Shown here piece after piece: positions 1 through 8,506 of a DNA stretch of 64,000 bases. The notes beneath the pieces are model-generated. The model did not search any database and had not been told where the DNA came from. It saw only the letters and a list, made by a program, of their open reading frames with translations. The position numbers and the translations under genes are program-made. How positions within the stretch are numbered: the stretch's first letter is position 1; every line of letters begins with the position of its first letter. Origin of the DNA: Streptomyces roseolus (GTDB taxonomy: Bacteria > Actinomycetota > Actinomycetes > Streptomycetales > Streptomycetaceae); assembly GCF_014649855.1 (NCBI RefSeq), contig NZ_BMTV01000008.1:203927-267926 (forward strand), given 5' to 3'.

Positions 1-134
1 GGAACCCGTTGGGCAAGGTCGTGAACCGCTTCGAGCTGGGCGCCGCGGAGTCCGTGCACGAACTCTCCTTCCTCTTCCCGAGGCGAGTCCGGACCTCCCC
101 GCTCATGGGGTGTGCCGGCGGACGCGTAAGGTAG
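1..134 (+). CDS. C-terminal fragment of an unidentified protein
   Basis: The reading frame beginning at base 3 runs open from the window edge to a TAG at 132-134, giving about 43 residues. Nearly every codon ends in G or C, which supports real coding rather than chance. The residues include RFELGAAESVHELSF and end in a basic Arg/Gly tail. I do not recognise the family and the start lies outside the window, so no function is assigned. The ECF sigma gene begins 78 bases downstream on the same strand and is probably a separate unit. Confidence 0.5.
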   Translation, partial: NPLGKVVNRFELGAAESVHELSFLFPRRVRTSPLMGCAGGRVR

Positions 135-212
135 CGGGCCGGGAAGGGGCCGACGGCGCCATCAGTTGCCGCGTTCCCGGACGACATCACTCAGGAAGAC
201 CGACTGGCACCG

Positions 213-767
213 ATGAAGGCTCACGACGTTGCGCTGGGGCGTGCTGTCGAGCGAGCCCAAGCCGGCGAAGAGGCGGCCTTCGCGGAGGCTTATCGGATCG
301 TGCATCCCGGGCTGCTGGGATACTTGCGGGGGATGGTCGGCCAGGACGCCGAGGACGTCGCCTCCGACGCCTGGCTCGAAATAGCAAGGGACCTCGGGCG
401 GTTCCGTGGCGACGGCGCGGGCTTTCGCGGCTGGACCGCGACCATCGCCCGTCACCGGGCGCTCGACCATCTCCGGCGCGTGCGTTCCCGTCCGCGCCAC
501 GACCTGTTCGACCAGGACGTGCTGGAACTGCCCGCGCAGCGGGACACGGCGGGCGAGGCCATGGAGACACTCTCCACCGGACGGGTCTTAGGGCTGGTTG
601 CCGGCCTCCCCCGGGAGCAGGCGGAGGCCGTGCTGCTGCGGGTGGTGGTCGGACTGGACGGGCCGACCGCGGCACGGGTACTGGGCAAGCGGCCCGGTGC
701 GGTACGGTCCGCTGCGCATCGCGGACTGAAGCGACTTGCGAACCAGCTACGGGGAGGTGACAGATGA
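213..767 (+). CDS. ECF-type RNA polymerase sigma factor with a TTA codon
   Basis: This 184-aa protein has the two-domain layout of ECF sigma factors. A sigma-2 region occupies about residues 20-95, including the conserved DAEDVASDAW and a FRGWTATIARHRALDHLRR stretch. A sigma-4 helix-turn-helix follows at about residues 125-180, with LPREQAEAVLLRVV and the recognition helix near RPGAVRSAAHRGLKRL. It should direct core polymerase to a stress or differentiation regulon that cannot be named from sequence. Codon 126 (588-590) is TTA, so translation may depend on the bldA tRNA. Its stop overlaps the start of the next gene (ATGA), which implies translational coupling to a likely anti-sigma partner. 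Confidence 0.88.
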   Translation: MKAHDVALGRAVERAQAGEEAAFAEAYRIVHPGLLGYLRGMVGQDAEDVASDAWLEIARDLGRFRGDGAGFRGWTATIARHRALDHLRRVRSRPRHDLFDQDVLELPAQRDTAGEAMETLSTGRVLGLVAGLPREQAEAVLLRVVVGLDGPTAARVLGKRPGAVRSAAHRGLKRLANQLRGGDR

Positions 768-1525
768 GGCGGGGCCGTGCACGGGACGACGACCACGAAA
801 GCGATGCTGCGGCGGAGGCGTTGCGAGCAGCCCTGCGTCCGAACCAGTCCGTGAGCGAGAACGAGGCTCAACATGCGGTCGCCGCGTTCCGCGCCGCTCG
901 CGACGCGGGCCTGCACGCGGGGTCGGGCGCGCCGCGGACACGTCGCCGTGACGACTGGCGGCCGGCCACCGGCCGACGTATCGGCCTTTGGCCGAAGGCG
1001 GCGCTGATCGCGCTGGTCTCCGGCATGACACTGGGCAGCGTGGCGATCGCCACGGGCAAACTGCCGAATCCCCTCCCTGATCTGCCCGAACGCCGTCCCG
1101 AGCCGGGTGTCAGCACGCCCGTGTCGACGTCGCCCGAGGACGTTACTGCGTTCCCGTCCTCCGAGGAGGACAACGCGTCTGCGTCGCCCTCGCAGTCGGC
1201 TCCGTCCACGGCACCCGTACGGGAGACCTCTGTGCCGGGTCCGACGGAATCGGAGCAGGTGCCTCCCGGGGCCGCGAAGAGTCACGAGGCGTTGTGCCGC
1301 GCGTACGAGCAGAGGACTGGGCACGCGGGCGGGGCCTCGGATGCGACCGCTCTGCGACGCCTGGTCGAGGCGGCAGGCGGGAAAGAGGCCGTGCCGGGTT
1401 ACTGCGAGAAGCTCACAGGCGGGTCCAAGGCTCCCGACAAGACTGTCCCTGAAGCGAGAGCCGGCGGACAGGACCACCGCCGGAACCCTTCCGAGGGCAA
1501 GGAAGCCCCCGCCGACCGTCGCTAG
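764..1525 (+). CDS. Single-pass membrane protein, probable anti-sigma partner
   Basis: This 253-aa protein is coupled by ATGA overlap to the upstream ECF sigma factor. It has a charged N-terminal cytoplasmic part (residues 1-75), one hydrophobic segment at about 78-97 (KAALIALVSGMTLGSVAIAT), a low-complexity Pro/Ser/Thr linker (about 105-170) and a small extracytoplasmic tail with two cysteines (in ALCRAYEQRTG and GYCEKL). I do not see a zinc-binding ZAS motif (HxxxCxxC), so it is not a classical ZAS anti-sigma factor. Position, topology and coupling point to regulation of the sigma factor, but this is inferred. Confidence 0.7.
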   Translation: MRRGRARDDDHESDAAAEALRAALRPNQSVSENEAQHAVAAFRAARDAGLHAGSGAPRTRRRDDWRPATGRRIGLWPKAALIALVSGMTLGSVAIATGKLPNPLPDLPERRPEPGVSTPVSTSPEDVTAFPSSEEDNASASPSQSAPSTAPVRETSVPGPTESEQVPPGAAKSHEALCRAYEQRTGHAGGASDATALRRLVEAAGGKEAVPGYCEKLTGGSKAPDKTVPEARAGGQDHRRNPSEGKEAPADRR

Positions 1526-1889
1526 GCGTGGGTCTCAGGGACGAGCCCGTGCACGGTTGCCTTGTGAGGTGGGGAGTGCGTCTGGCCGAGGGTAGGTGTG
1601 ACGTTCGGCGCCCTCATCCTCGTAGACCCGGTCGAGCCGGTACAGACCGCCGATACGCAGCATCCTGGGTGGCCGTCGACCCGTTCGACCGGCAGGAGGT
1701 CCTCGGCTCCGGCGCATTCGACGTCATCGAGGGCCCCCTCCCACGCTGGGGTGCGCGGCTCCGCACAGCCTGTCTGCGTCGAGGACCCGGACGGCACCGT
1801 CGATCTCCGCTGGTACCCGCAGGGCGCCTGGACTCCTCGCTGACGCGCGTGGCGACCGTATTCTGGGAGGCGACGGGAAGGAGCCGCTG
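1526..1889 (+). other. 364-bp stretch without an intact gene; possible degraded ORF
   Basis: No frame here gives a convincing complete gene. Short protein-like segments appear in alternating plus-strand frames: about 1610-1660 (ALILVDPVEPVQTAD), 1672-1760 (VDPFDRQEVLGSGAFDVIEG) and 1780-1843 (EDPDGTVDLRWYPQG). This is what a small gene broken by frameshifts would look like. The last 20 bases carry the GGAAGGAG ribosome-binding site of the Uma2 gene. It could equally be non-coding DNA with chance open frames. Confidence 0.3.
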
Positions 1890-2441
1890 ATGAGCGTCGA
1901 GGCGATCATGCACACCGAGTTCCCCGAGGGATACACGGTCTTCTTCGGTGCCGACGGGAAGGTGATCATGACCCCGCAGAGCCTGGAGCACTCCAGCACG
2001 ATCCGCTCCCTGCAGATCGACACGCTCGCTCTGGGACGTCACGCGAAGGTGATCTCCGACGTATACATCGACTTCCCGGCCGACGAGAACTCCGCCCCCG
2101 ATCTCGCGATCCTGCGCGAGGACGCGGAGAAGCAGGGCAAGCGCTACAGCTTCGAGGACGTCCTGCTGATCGCGGAGGTGGTGTCCGTCTCCTCGGCCCG
2201 CAAGGACTACGACGACTGCACCGCCAAGTACGGCCGCTACGGCATCCCCGTCTACCTGGTGGTGGACCCGTACGCGGCGGAGGTCGTCGTCCACACCCAG
2301 CCCACCGGAACGGGCTACACCGCGGCGCACACGTACAAGTACGGCACCGGCAAACTCCCCATCGAGCTGGCCGACGGGCGCACCTTCACCCTCGACCTGG
2401 ACGAGCTGCCCCGGCCCGAACCGGAGAACGGCGCGCGCTGA
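1890..2441 (+). CDS. Uma2 family (DUF820) restriction-endonuclease-fold protein
   Basis: This 183-aa protein matches the Uma2/DUF820 family, which has a PD-(D/E)XK nuclease fold and is expanded in actinomycetes and cyanobacteria. The expected catalytic set is visible: Pro70-Asp71 in SAPDLAI, the E96-V-V strand in LLIAEVVSVSS, and Lys113 in the DYDDCTAKYGRYGIPVYL segment. The YGRYGIPVYLVVDP motif is a family signature. The start is set by a strong GGAAGGAG eight bases before the ATG. Biological substrates of this family are mostly unknown. Its flanks are degraded sequence, consistent with a mobile or dispensable gene. Confidence 0.85.
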   Translation: MSVEAIMHTEFPEGYTVFFGADGKVIMTPQSLEHSSTIRSLQIDTLALGRHAKVISDVYIDFPADENSAPDLAILREDAEKQGKRYSFEDVLLIAEVVSVSSARKDYDDCTAKYGRYGIPVYLVVDPYAAEVVVHTQPTGTGYTAAHTYKYGTGKLPIELADGRTFTLDLDELPRPEPENGAR

Positions 2442-3056
2442 CTACACCTGCGGGTGCACGGACGGCGAGTCGGATTTCTCCACCCTCGCCGACATCCTCG
2501 GCCAGGTGGTCGAACGCTTGTCGGTGAGAGCTCCGGGGCTCGCGTTTCCCCTCTCCACCCGTCGAAGCCTTCACCGGCCACGGCGTCCTCTGCTGTCCGG
2601 ACACCCAGTCTGCTGAATGAACTCACTCCTTGGAGCAAGTCCCAGCATCCGGACCACGCGGGAGTGGGGGTGGGCCGCCGAGCTGCGGGCTCGGGCCGAG
2701 GGGCTTGCGAGCGGCACACGCGCCGTCGAGAGCGGATGGCTCGTCGTTCGGAAGGCGGGCGCCGTTCCGGACATGCCAGGGCAGCCGACCGCCCCGGCCC
2801 TCGGCCACCGCACCGCCGGACCCGCTGTTGTGGTCGTCGTCACGAGCACGTCGGCAAGGCCGTGGGCGTCTCGCTCATCACGGCCGAACTGTCCACCGGA
2901 CGCCGCCGCGCGACTCATCGCCCGTGCCCCGAAGGCGGCGGCACAGACACCGAGGCCGGCGGGTGGTGGCCGGCCGCCTGAGCCGCACCTTCGCACCGGG
3001 ACCGGTGGGCCGGGAGACGGGCAGGAGGTGCGGAGGCACAGTCGGCGCCGGGCCGG
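2442..3056. other. 615-bp stretch without a supported gene
   Basis: Several overlapping open frames exist on both strands, but none has a ribosome-binding site, consistent codon bias and a recognisable family together. Immediately after the Uma2 stop, a start-less frame at 2440-2540 reads like protein (GESDFSTLADILGQVVERLS). Around 2845-2900 another frame reads HEHVGKAVGVSLITAELSTG. These are best viewed as remnants of decayed genes. I see no repeat, tRNA or insertion-sequence ends here. Confidence 0.4.
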
Positions 3057-3581
3057 TCAGTACGCCGTCAGGTAGACCCGGACACGGTCCCCCGGGACCT
3101 CGCCGACGTGGATCTCGATGCCCTGGACGTGGCGCCGCCTGGAGTCGCCCGTACAGGGCGGACACGCACTCGTCGTCCGTACGCTCTTGAGCTCCTGCGG
3201 CGGTGTGAGGCCCAGGTGTCTGTACCCGTCCCCGCTCAGCGACGAGGAGGACGGCCCCTCCACGGCCAGGGGGTGGTCGGGGTGCAGGTCCTCGGTGATC
3301 GTCTTCGCGGTCCGCTCGCTTGTGACGAAGGACAGCAGGTAGACCTTCTCCTGCGGCTGGACCCGTACGGCTCCCTCCACCTCTGTCGCCCCCTCGGGGA
3401 TCCGGACTTTCATGAACGCCGCCGCTTCGGGGGCGCCGGCGCCCTTCTCCCAGCTGGAGGAGGGCGTCGTGCGCGGGGTGCGTTCCGAGGGCGCGGACGT
3501 GCAGCCGCCGAGTGCCAGCGCTACGGCGAGAGCGGCGGCCGGGACCAGAGGGAGGGCTCGCGCGGTGAGGCGGAGCTTCAT
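3057..3581 (-). CDS. Putative lipoprotein downstream of a WXG100-like protein gene
   Basis: This 174-aa protein has a lipoprotein signal: a basic start (MKLRLTAR), a hydrophobic core and a lipobox LALGGC with the acceptor Cys27. It should be exported and lipid-anchored. The mature part is mixed alpha/beta in character without a domain I recognise, and has a CPPC-like pair (SACPPCTG) near residue 140. The start was chosen because its ATG overlaps the upstream stop (ATGA), coupling it to the 488-aa protein. A lipoprotein as third gene after two WXG100-like proteins is a recurring Streptomyces cassette as I recall it. The role may be immunity or assembly, which is inference only. Confidence 0.72.
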   Translation of the reverse strand: MKLRLTARALPLVPAAALAVALALGGCTSAPSERTPRTTPSSSWEKGAGAPEAAAFMKVRIPEGATEVEGAVRVQPQEKVYLLSFVTSERTAKTITEDLHPDHPLAVEGPSSSSLSGDGYRHLGLTPPQELKSVRTTSACPPCTGDSRRRHVQGIEIHVGEVPGDRVRVYLTAY

Positions 3582-5044
3582 CGGTTCTTTTCCTCTCCTC
3601 GGGACACGTCGCCCCGGGTGCCTTCGCGTCCCTGGTCCTCCGGGGTGGTGGTCGGGGGGATGGGGCTGCCGAGATCGTGCCGGTGGGTGGAACTGCTGCC
3701 CTTCATGTCGAATTCCTGGGCGAACCCCACCTTGTGCAGCCGGCCCATGTCGTCGTCCGAGATGCTGATGAGGCCGTCGGCGAAGGGGGTGGACTTGCCG
3801 GGGTCCCAGTTGTAGCGGTCCCAGACGTTGACCTGGTAGTCGAGCGAGACCTGGGGAGCGCCGCCGTGGGCGTCCGGCGTGACGGTGACGAATCCGGAGA
3901 CGTTCTGCGCGTGGGCCCCCACCGCGCGGAACCACTCGTCGCTCTCCAGGTTCGTGTGCCTCGTCCTGCTCTCGACCGGGACGACCACGGTCCTGTCGCC
4001 TCCGGCCTCGTGGAATTCGGCCAGAGCCTGCCGCCGCCAGGCGTCCTGGTTCACGGCGACGTGATTGTTGTCGATCTTCGACCGGAAGTCGGAGTCGTCG
4101 GCCAGCATCCGGTCCACGTCGAGGTCGAGGGTGTCGCCTGTACCCCGCAGGTAATGCAGCATGTTGCGGGAGGCTCCGGTCTGGCCGATGACGTCGCCGG
4201 TCGTCGCGATGCCCAGGGCTTGGGCGTGGAGCCACAGATCCCGCGGTGTGGGGTCCTCCACGTCGAAGGGGCCCGAGCCGGAGTCCGGAGACTTCCATCG
4301 GTACAGCGGGTCCAGGATGCCGGCCGCGCGGAGTTCGTCACCGCGCTCACGGAGCAGGACGCCGCGGGTGACGGGATCCAGGTCACGCCACCACTGAGCG
4401 ACGGCGCCGCGGTCCTCGGGCATGTTGGCGGCCTTGCCGGCCTCTTCCAGCGACGGGTAGGGGTTTTCCCGGGGATTCCGGTTGAAGCCGTTGAAAGTGC
4501 CGTCCGTGGGATCGGAGTCGAGGACGGCGGCATCGAGGGCGAGGCGGGTGCCGTGGTCGGCGTCGGTGAGCGCCTTGAGCGCCTGGACGAGCTTGTCGGC
4601 CCACTCGTTCGCCCGGGTGCGCGCGGTTTGCTGGAAGTCGGGGTCGTGGACGTAGGCCGTGCGTTCGTCCTGAGTGAGCCGTCCGGTGTCGAAGGCGACC
4701 GCGCCCCGGTCGGAGACGCGCATGCCCGCCTTGACGGCGTCGTCACGGATCGCCTCGAGCCGGTTGCGCAGGTCGATGAGCTGTGCGTGCGCGTCGCGCA
4801 GGACGCGTGCGACCGCCTTCGCCTCCTTCTGCGCCCCCCGGAGCTCCTTGAGCGTGACGGTGAACCTGGCGTGGGCGGCGTTCGCGCTCAGGCCGATCCA
4901 GGACTCGCCGAGCGAGATGCCGTGGACGCCCTTCTCGTACCGTTCCTCGAGTGTGTTGAACCTGGCCGCCATCTCCTCCCACTTGCCTGCGGCGGCGGTG
5001 AGCGTGGACAGGTCGGTGCTCATGGCTTCGTGATAGGTCGGCAT
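3578..5044 (-). CDS. WXG100-like, putative type VII-exported protein
   Basis: This 488-aa protein begins with a long helical segment (residues about 8-120) rich in Ala, Glu and Lys with WIGLSANAAHARF, resembling the WXG/LXG-type helical hairpins exported by ESX-like systems. The central and C-terminal parts (about 150-450) are globular and contain a GTFNGFNRNP motif that I recall from a Streptomyces-specific family. No signal peptide or membrane segment is visible. The ATG at 5044 follows AGAGGG at good spacing. It lies 30 bp after the small partner gene and overlaps the lipoprotein gene. A toxin activity is possible, but no catalytic motif is recognised. Confidence 0.7.
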   Translation of the reverse strand: MPTYHEAMSTDLSTLTAAAGKWEEMAARFNTLEERYEKGVHGISLGESWIGLSANAAHARFTVTLKELRGAQKEAKAVARVLRDAHAQLIDLRNRLEAIRDDAVKAGMRVSDRGAVAFDTGRLTQDERTAYVHDPDFQQTARTRANEWADKLVQALKALTDADHGTRLALDAAVLDSDPTDGTFNGFNRNPRENPYPSLEEAGKAANMPEDRGAVAQWWRDLDPVTRGVLLRERGDELRAAGILDPLYRWKSPDSGSGPFDVEDPTPRDLWLHAQALGIATTGDVIGQTGASRNMLHYLRGTGDTLDLDVDRMLADDSDFRSKIDNNHVAVNQDAWRRQALAEFHEAGGDRTVVVPVESRTRHTNLESDEWFRAVGAHAQNVSGFVTVTPDAHGGAPQVSLDYQVNVWDRYNWDPGKSTPFADGLISISDDDMGRLHKVGFAQEFDMKGSSSTHRHDLGSPIPPTTTPEDQGREGTRGDVSRGEEKNR

Positions 5045-5074
5045 GATTCCCTCTGAGACCTGGCCGTCGGCCGG

Positions 5075-5502
5075 TCAGATGCCGTGGATCCGCGACTGGC
5101 GGGCAAGCCGGGTGGCGATGTCGAGATCGTTGTTCCGCAGACCGATGCCGGTCTCGCCGAGGGCCTGCTTCTCCGAGGACAGGCGTCCGAGCAGCATCTT
5201 GACCTGCTTCTCCCACGTTTCGTGGGCCCTCTTCAACGCGTCGGCGGTGTCCCAGCCGTAGCCGTCCTTCGCGCCGAACGCCCTGACGGCGGCCTTCGTG
5301 GTCTCGGCCGCGTGCTTGCCGTCCCTCGCGACACCCGGCTCCAGGTCGTCTTCGATCGCCTTCGCCGCCGCTTTCTTGGCCGCCGGGCTGGAAGCCATGT
5401 CCGGCCTGCCGCCCCCGCCGGGGCGACCTGGTTCAGCCGTGGCGACGTGGACTGCCGGGCTGCCGCGTCCGCCTTGCTCTGTTCCCACTCTTCCCAGGCC
5501 AT
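5075..5502 (-). pseudogene. Small partner of the WXG100-like protein, interrupted by a frameshift
   Basis: The natural start is the ATG at 5502-5500 behind a GGGGGAG ribosome-binding site and gives MAWEEWEQSKADAAARQ..., a start that I recall as typical of small Streptomyces WXG100-like partner proteins. After about 30 residues (…LNQVAPAG) this frame loses sense. The protein continues convincingly in the next frame from about 5410 (PDMASSPAAKKAAAK…) with a helical C-terminus including HETWEKQVKMLL and ending at 5075. The change falls in a G-rich run at about 5408-5420, and one extra base would restore a single ORF of roughly 142 codons. It may be a true mutation, programmed slippage or a sequencing error. 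Confidence 0.65.
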
Positions 5503-5619
5503 GCATCTCCCCCACTGGTAGTCCCTCAAGTAACTAACGGAACGGGGCCGCGCACATAAAGTCAGATCTGGTCAGTGAACGAGAGAGTGGCTGGATCGTG
5601 CCCCGACGGGCGGCGTTCC

Positions 5620-6405
5620 CTACGGCTTGCGGGCGACGCCCGCGTACATCGCGACGGGCGGGGCCGGGGTCTCCGGGCGCCAGGCGGAGCAGGACACCAC
5701 GCCGGGGTCGAGCAGGTCCAGGCCGTCGAAGTAGCGGGCGACGGCGGCGGGGGTGCGCTGGGTGAGCTTCGGGGTGCCGTGCTCGTTCCAGAAGGCCACC
5801 GCCGCGTCGACGTCCGGCATGTCGGGGTGCGTGACCGTGTGGGACAGGACGAGGTGGCTGCCGGGCGCGAGCGCGTCCATGAGCCGGCGGACGACCGCGT
5901 ACGACTCCTCGTCGTCCTCGACGAAGATGACCACCCCGAGCAGCATCAGCGCGACCGGCTCCGACAGGTCGAGGGTCTTCGCCGCGGCGGCCAGGATCGC
6001 GTCGACGTCCCGCAGATCGGCGTCCAGGTAGTCGGTGCGGCCCTCGGGCGTCCCGACCAGCAGGGCGCGGGCGTGCGCGAGCACGAGCGGGTCGTTGTCC
6101 ACGTACACGACCCGCGCGTCGGGGGCGACGCGCTGGGCGACCTCGTGCGTGTTGTCGGCGCTCGGCAGCCCCGTTCCGATGTCGAGGAACTGCCGGATGC
6201 CCTCCCGTTCGGCCAGGTGCCGCACCGCCCGGCCCAGGAACAGCCGGTCCGCCTTCGCGTAGTCGCCGATCCCGGGGTGCAGCTCCCGGATCCGGTCGCC
6301 GGCCTCCCGGTCGACGGGGTAGTTGTCCTTCCCGCCGGTCCAGTAGTTCCAGATCCGGGCGGTGTGCGGGCGGGAGGTGTCGATGCGCGATTCGATGTCG
6401 GTCAC
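5620..6405 (-). CDS. SAM-dependent methyltransferase, DUF574 family
   Basis: This 261-aa protein has the signature start of the actinobacterial DUF574 S-adenosyl methyltransferase family: DTSRPHTARIWNYWTGGKDNY. The SAM-binding motif follows (IRQFLDIGTGLPSADNTHEVA at about 70-90) with the acidic residue in VVYVDNDPLV. The length is normal for the family. The family is very abundant in Streptomyces and its substrates are unknown. The start is GTG at 6405 with only a weak ribosome-binding site. It appears to be a single-gene unit. Confidence 0.88.
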   Translation of the reverse strand: MTDIESRIDTSRPHTARIWNYWTGGKDNYPVDREAGDRIRELHPGIGDYAKADRLFLGRAVRHLAEREGIRQFLDIGTGLPSADNTHEVAQRVAPDARVVYVDNDPLVLAHARALLVGTPEGRTDYLDADLRDVDAILAAAAKTLDLSEPVALMLLGVVIFVEDDEESYAVVRRLMDALAPGSHLVLSHTVTHPDMPDVDAAVAFWNEHGTPKLTQRTPAAVARYFDGLDLLDPGVVSCSAWRPETPAPPVAMYAGVARKP

Positions 6406-6468
6406 ACCGCCAACGTAGCGCAGGCCTCGACAACTCCCTTTCCGGGCCGTCTCGTTGTCGCTCGCTGT

Positions 6469-8055
6469 TCATGTGCCGCGGCCCCTCCGCCGGAACCCGG
6501 GGTGGGCCCTGAGCGCGGCCCGGGCGGCGTTGGCGCCGGGGGCGCCGTGGACGCCGCCGCCGGGGTGGGCGGTGGCGGAGGCGAGGTAGAGCCCGCGGAC
6601 CGGGGTGCGGGGGCGGCCCGTGCCGGGCAGCGGGCGGAAGACGAGCTGCTGGTGGAGGTTGGTCGTGCCCTGGTTGACCGCGCCGCCGGTCAGCGCCGGG
6701 TTGCGCCGCTCCAGGTCCGGCGGGGCGAGTACCCGCCGGGCGAGGATCGAGGACCGGAAGCCGGGGGCGAGCCGTTCGATGCCCGCCTCGACGCGCTCGG
6801 CGACCGCTTCCTTCTCGCCCTCGTCCCAGCGGCCTTCGATGCCGTCGGGTCCCGCGTCGCCCCGGACGCGCTGGGGCACGTGGGTGTATCCCCAGGCGGA
6901 TTCGGTGCCGGCGGGGGAGCGGCTCGGGTCCGCGGTCGTCATCTGGCCGAGCACGGTGAACGGCACGTCCGGGACCCGGTCCATGGCCAGCTGGCCCGCG
7001 AAGCGGGTGAGCGCGTCGACGCCCTCGGCGACGTGGACCGTGCCCGCGCCCCGCGCGCCCTCGCAGGCCCAGGGGACGGGGCGGGCGAGGGCCCAGTCCA
7101 CCTTGACCGTGGCGTAGTCCCACTGGAACCGGGCCAGGTCCGCCCGGACCCGTTCCGGAAGGTGCTCCTCGCCGACCAGCCGCCGGTAGAGGAGGGGGGC
7201 GGGGACGTCGGCGAGGACCGCGTGCCGGGCCGGGACCTCCGTGCCGTCGTCGGTGCGCACGGCGACGGCGCGTCCCGACCGCACCACCACCCGGGTCACG
7301 GCGTGGCCGCAGCGCAGTTCGCCGCCGCGCTCGCGCAGCCGGTCGACGAGGGCGCGGGTGAGCATCCCGGCGCCTCCCACCGGCACGGGGAAGCCGTGCG
7401 CCTGCCCGAGCATGCTCATCAGCCAGCCGAAGCCGCCGCCCAGGGCGGATTCGGGGCCGAGGTCGGCGTGCAGGGCGTTGCCGGCGATCAGGAGCCTGCC
7501 GCCCTGCCCCGCGAAGTGCTCGTCGCCGAGGCGGCGGGCGGGCAGCAGCATGGTCCGGGCCAGGCGCAGCAGGTCGGGGCCCGTGCGGCCGGCGAGCCGC
7601 AGCCCGGCCCGTACGGGCGGGAAGGGGGTGAACAGGCAGTCGATCAGGTCGTCGCCGATGTGCTCCCACAGGCGGTGGAGCCGCTCCCAGGCCGCTCCGT
7701 CCTCCGGCGCGAACGCCTCCAGCGAGGCGGCGGTCCGCCGCACGTCCCGGTTCAGGACCGCGCAGCGCCCGTCGGCGAGCGGGTGGGCGACGACGTCGGG
7801 GGCGTGGCTCCAGCGCAGGCCGTGGCGTTCCAGGCGCAGGGCGCCGAGCACGGGCGAGGCGGCGGCCAGGGGATAGAAGGCGCTGAAGGTGTCGTGGACG
7901 AAGTCCGGGTGGACGCCCCGGTCGCTGCGTACGGCTCCGCCCGGCTCGTCCTGGGCCTCCAGGACCACGACGTGCCAGCCCGCGTCGGCGAGGACGTTGG
8001 CGGCGACCAGGCCGTTCGGGCCCGCGCCGATCACGACGGCGTCAGGCGGGGGCAC
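6469..8055 (-). CDS. FAD-dependent phytoene-desaturase-like oxidoreductase
   Basis: This 528-aa protein opens with a Rossmann FAD-binding signature (DAVVIGAGPNGLVAANVLA, then a Glu in VVVLEAQDEPGGA). It ends with the family's second FAD contact (RGLYLASATAHPGGGVHG), as in CrtI/carotenoid-isomerase-like NAD(P)/FAD oxidoreductases. It should desaturate, isomerise or saturate a lipophilic substrate, but substrate specificity is not readable. The start is GTG at 8055, preceded by AGGAGG nine bases upstream, so the gene overlaps the SRPBCC gene by 14 bp. It is the last gene of a three-gene leftward operon divergent from the carrier-protein cluster. Confidence 0.85.
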   Translation of the reverse strand: MPPPDAVVIGAGPNGLVAANVLADAGWHVVVLEAQDEPGGAVRSDRGVHPDFVHDTFSAFYPLAAASPVLGALRLERHGLRWSHAPDVVAHPLADGRCAVLNRDVRRTAASLEAFAPEDGAAWERLHRLWEHIGDDLIDCLFTPFPPVRAGLRLAGRTGPDLLRLARTMLLPARRLGDEHFAGQGGRLLIAGNALHADLGPESALGGGFGWLMSMLGQAHGFPVPVGGAGMLTRALVDRLRERGGELRCGHAVTRVVVRSGRAVAVRTDDGTEVPARHAVLADVPAPLLYRRLVGEEHLPERVRADLARFQWDYATVKVDWALARPVPWACEGARGAGTVHVAEGVDALTRFAGQLAMDRVPDVPFTVLGQMTTADPSRSPAGTESAWGYTHVPQRVRGDAGPDGIEGRWDEGEKEAVAERVEAGIERLAPGFRSSILARRVLAPPDLERRNPALTGGAVNQGTTNLHQQLVFRPLPGTGRPRTPVRGLYLASATAHPGGGVHGAPGANAARAALRAHPGFRRRGRGT

Positions 8056-8506
8056 GGGACGCGTCCTCCTCGGTGCCGGCCTTCTCGTGGACGGCCTCCT
8101 CCAGTCGCGCGAGCATGCGGCGGTGCCGCCACCGGATGAGGGTGTCGAGGGCGGTGTTGTGCAGCGGGGTCGCCGGGCCGGTGAGCGGGTGCTCGTCGAC
8201 CAGGACCAGGCAGTTCTCGCCCCAGCGCTGGGTCCGGAAGGCGATGCGCGCGCTGCCGAGCCCATTGATCGCTTCGAGTTCCAGGCGGTCCTGCGGTTCG
8301 CAGATCCGCGAGATGCTCCTGCCCTCGGTGGTCCAGGGCCCGAGTTTCAGGGTGTAGCCCAGCTCGGCCCCTTCGGCCGGCCAGGTGTCGTCGCGTTCCC
8401 AGGTGTCGTGGGTGCCCACCACCCACCGGGCGTAGAGGTCGCCGTCGCCGAGGACGGCCCAGACCTCCGCCGGGGTGGCGTGGATCAGCCGGTGCCATGG
8501 AGCCAT
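8042..8506 (-). CDS. SRPBCC (START/polyketide cyclase-like) family protein
   Basis: This 154-aa protein has the pattern of SRPBCC ligand-binding folds: an N-terminal HRLIHATPAEVWAVLGDGDLYARWV, a run of beta strands, and a C-terminal helix. These proteins form a deep hydrophobic pocket and act as cyclases, dehydratases or lipid carriers. The ATG at 8506 follows AAGGAGG. It overlaps the SDR gene by 22 bp upstream and the flavoprotein by 14 bp downstream, so the three are co-translated. A role in handling the flavoprotein's hydrophobic substrate is plausible but inferred. Confidence 0.8.
   Translation of the reverse strand: MAPWHRLIHATPAEVWAVLGDGDLYARWVVGTHDTWERDDTWPAEGAELGYTLKLGPWTTEGRSISRICEPQDRLELEAINGLGSARIAFRTQRWGENCLVLVDEHPLTGPATPLHNTALDTLIRWRHRRMLARLEEAVHEKAGTEEDASRAPA

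Noticed and set aside
5575..8139. An 854-codon plus-strand open frame over the DUF574 and flavoprotein genes
   Set aside because: It is antisense to two genes with clear cofactor motifs, and its translation is Val/Gly/Arg-rich without family features.
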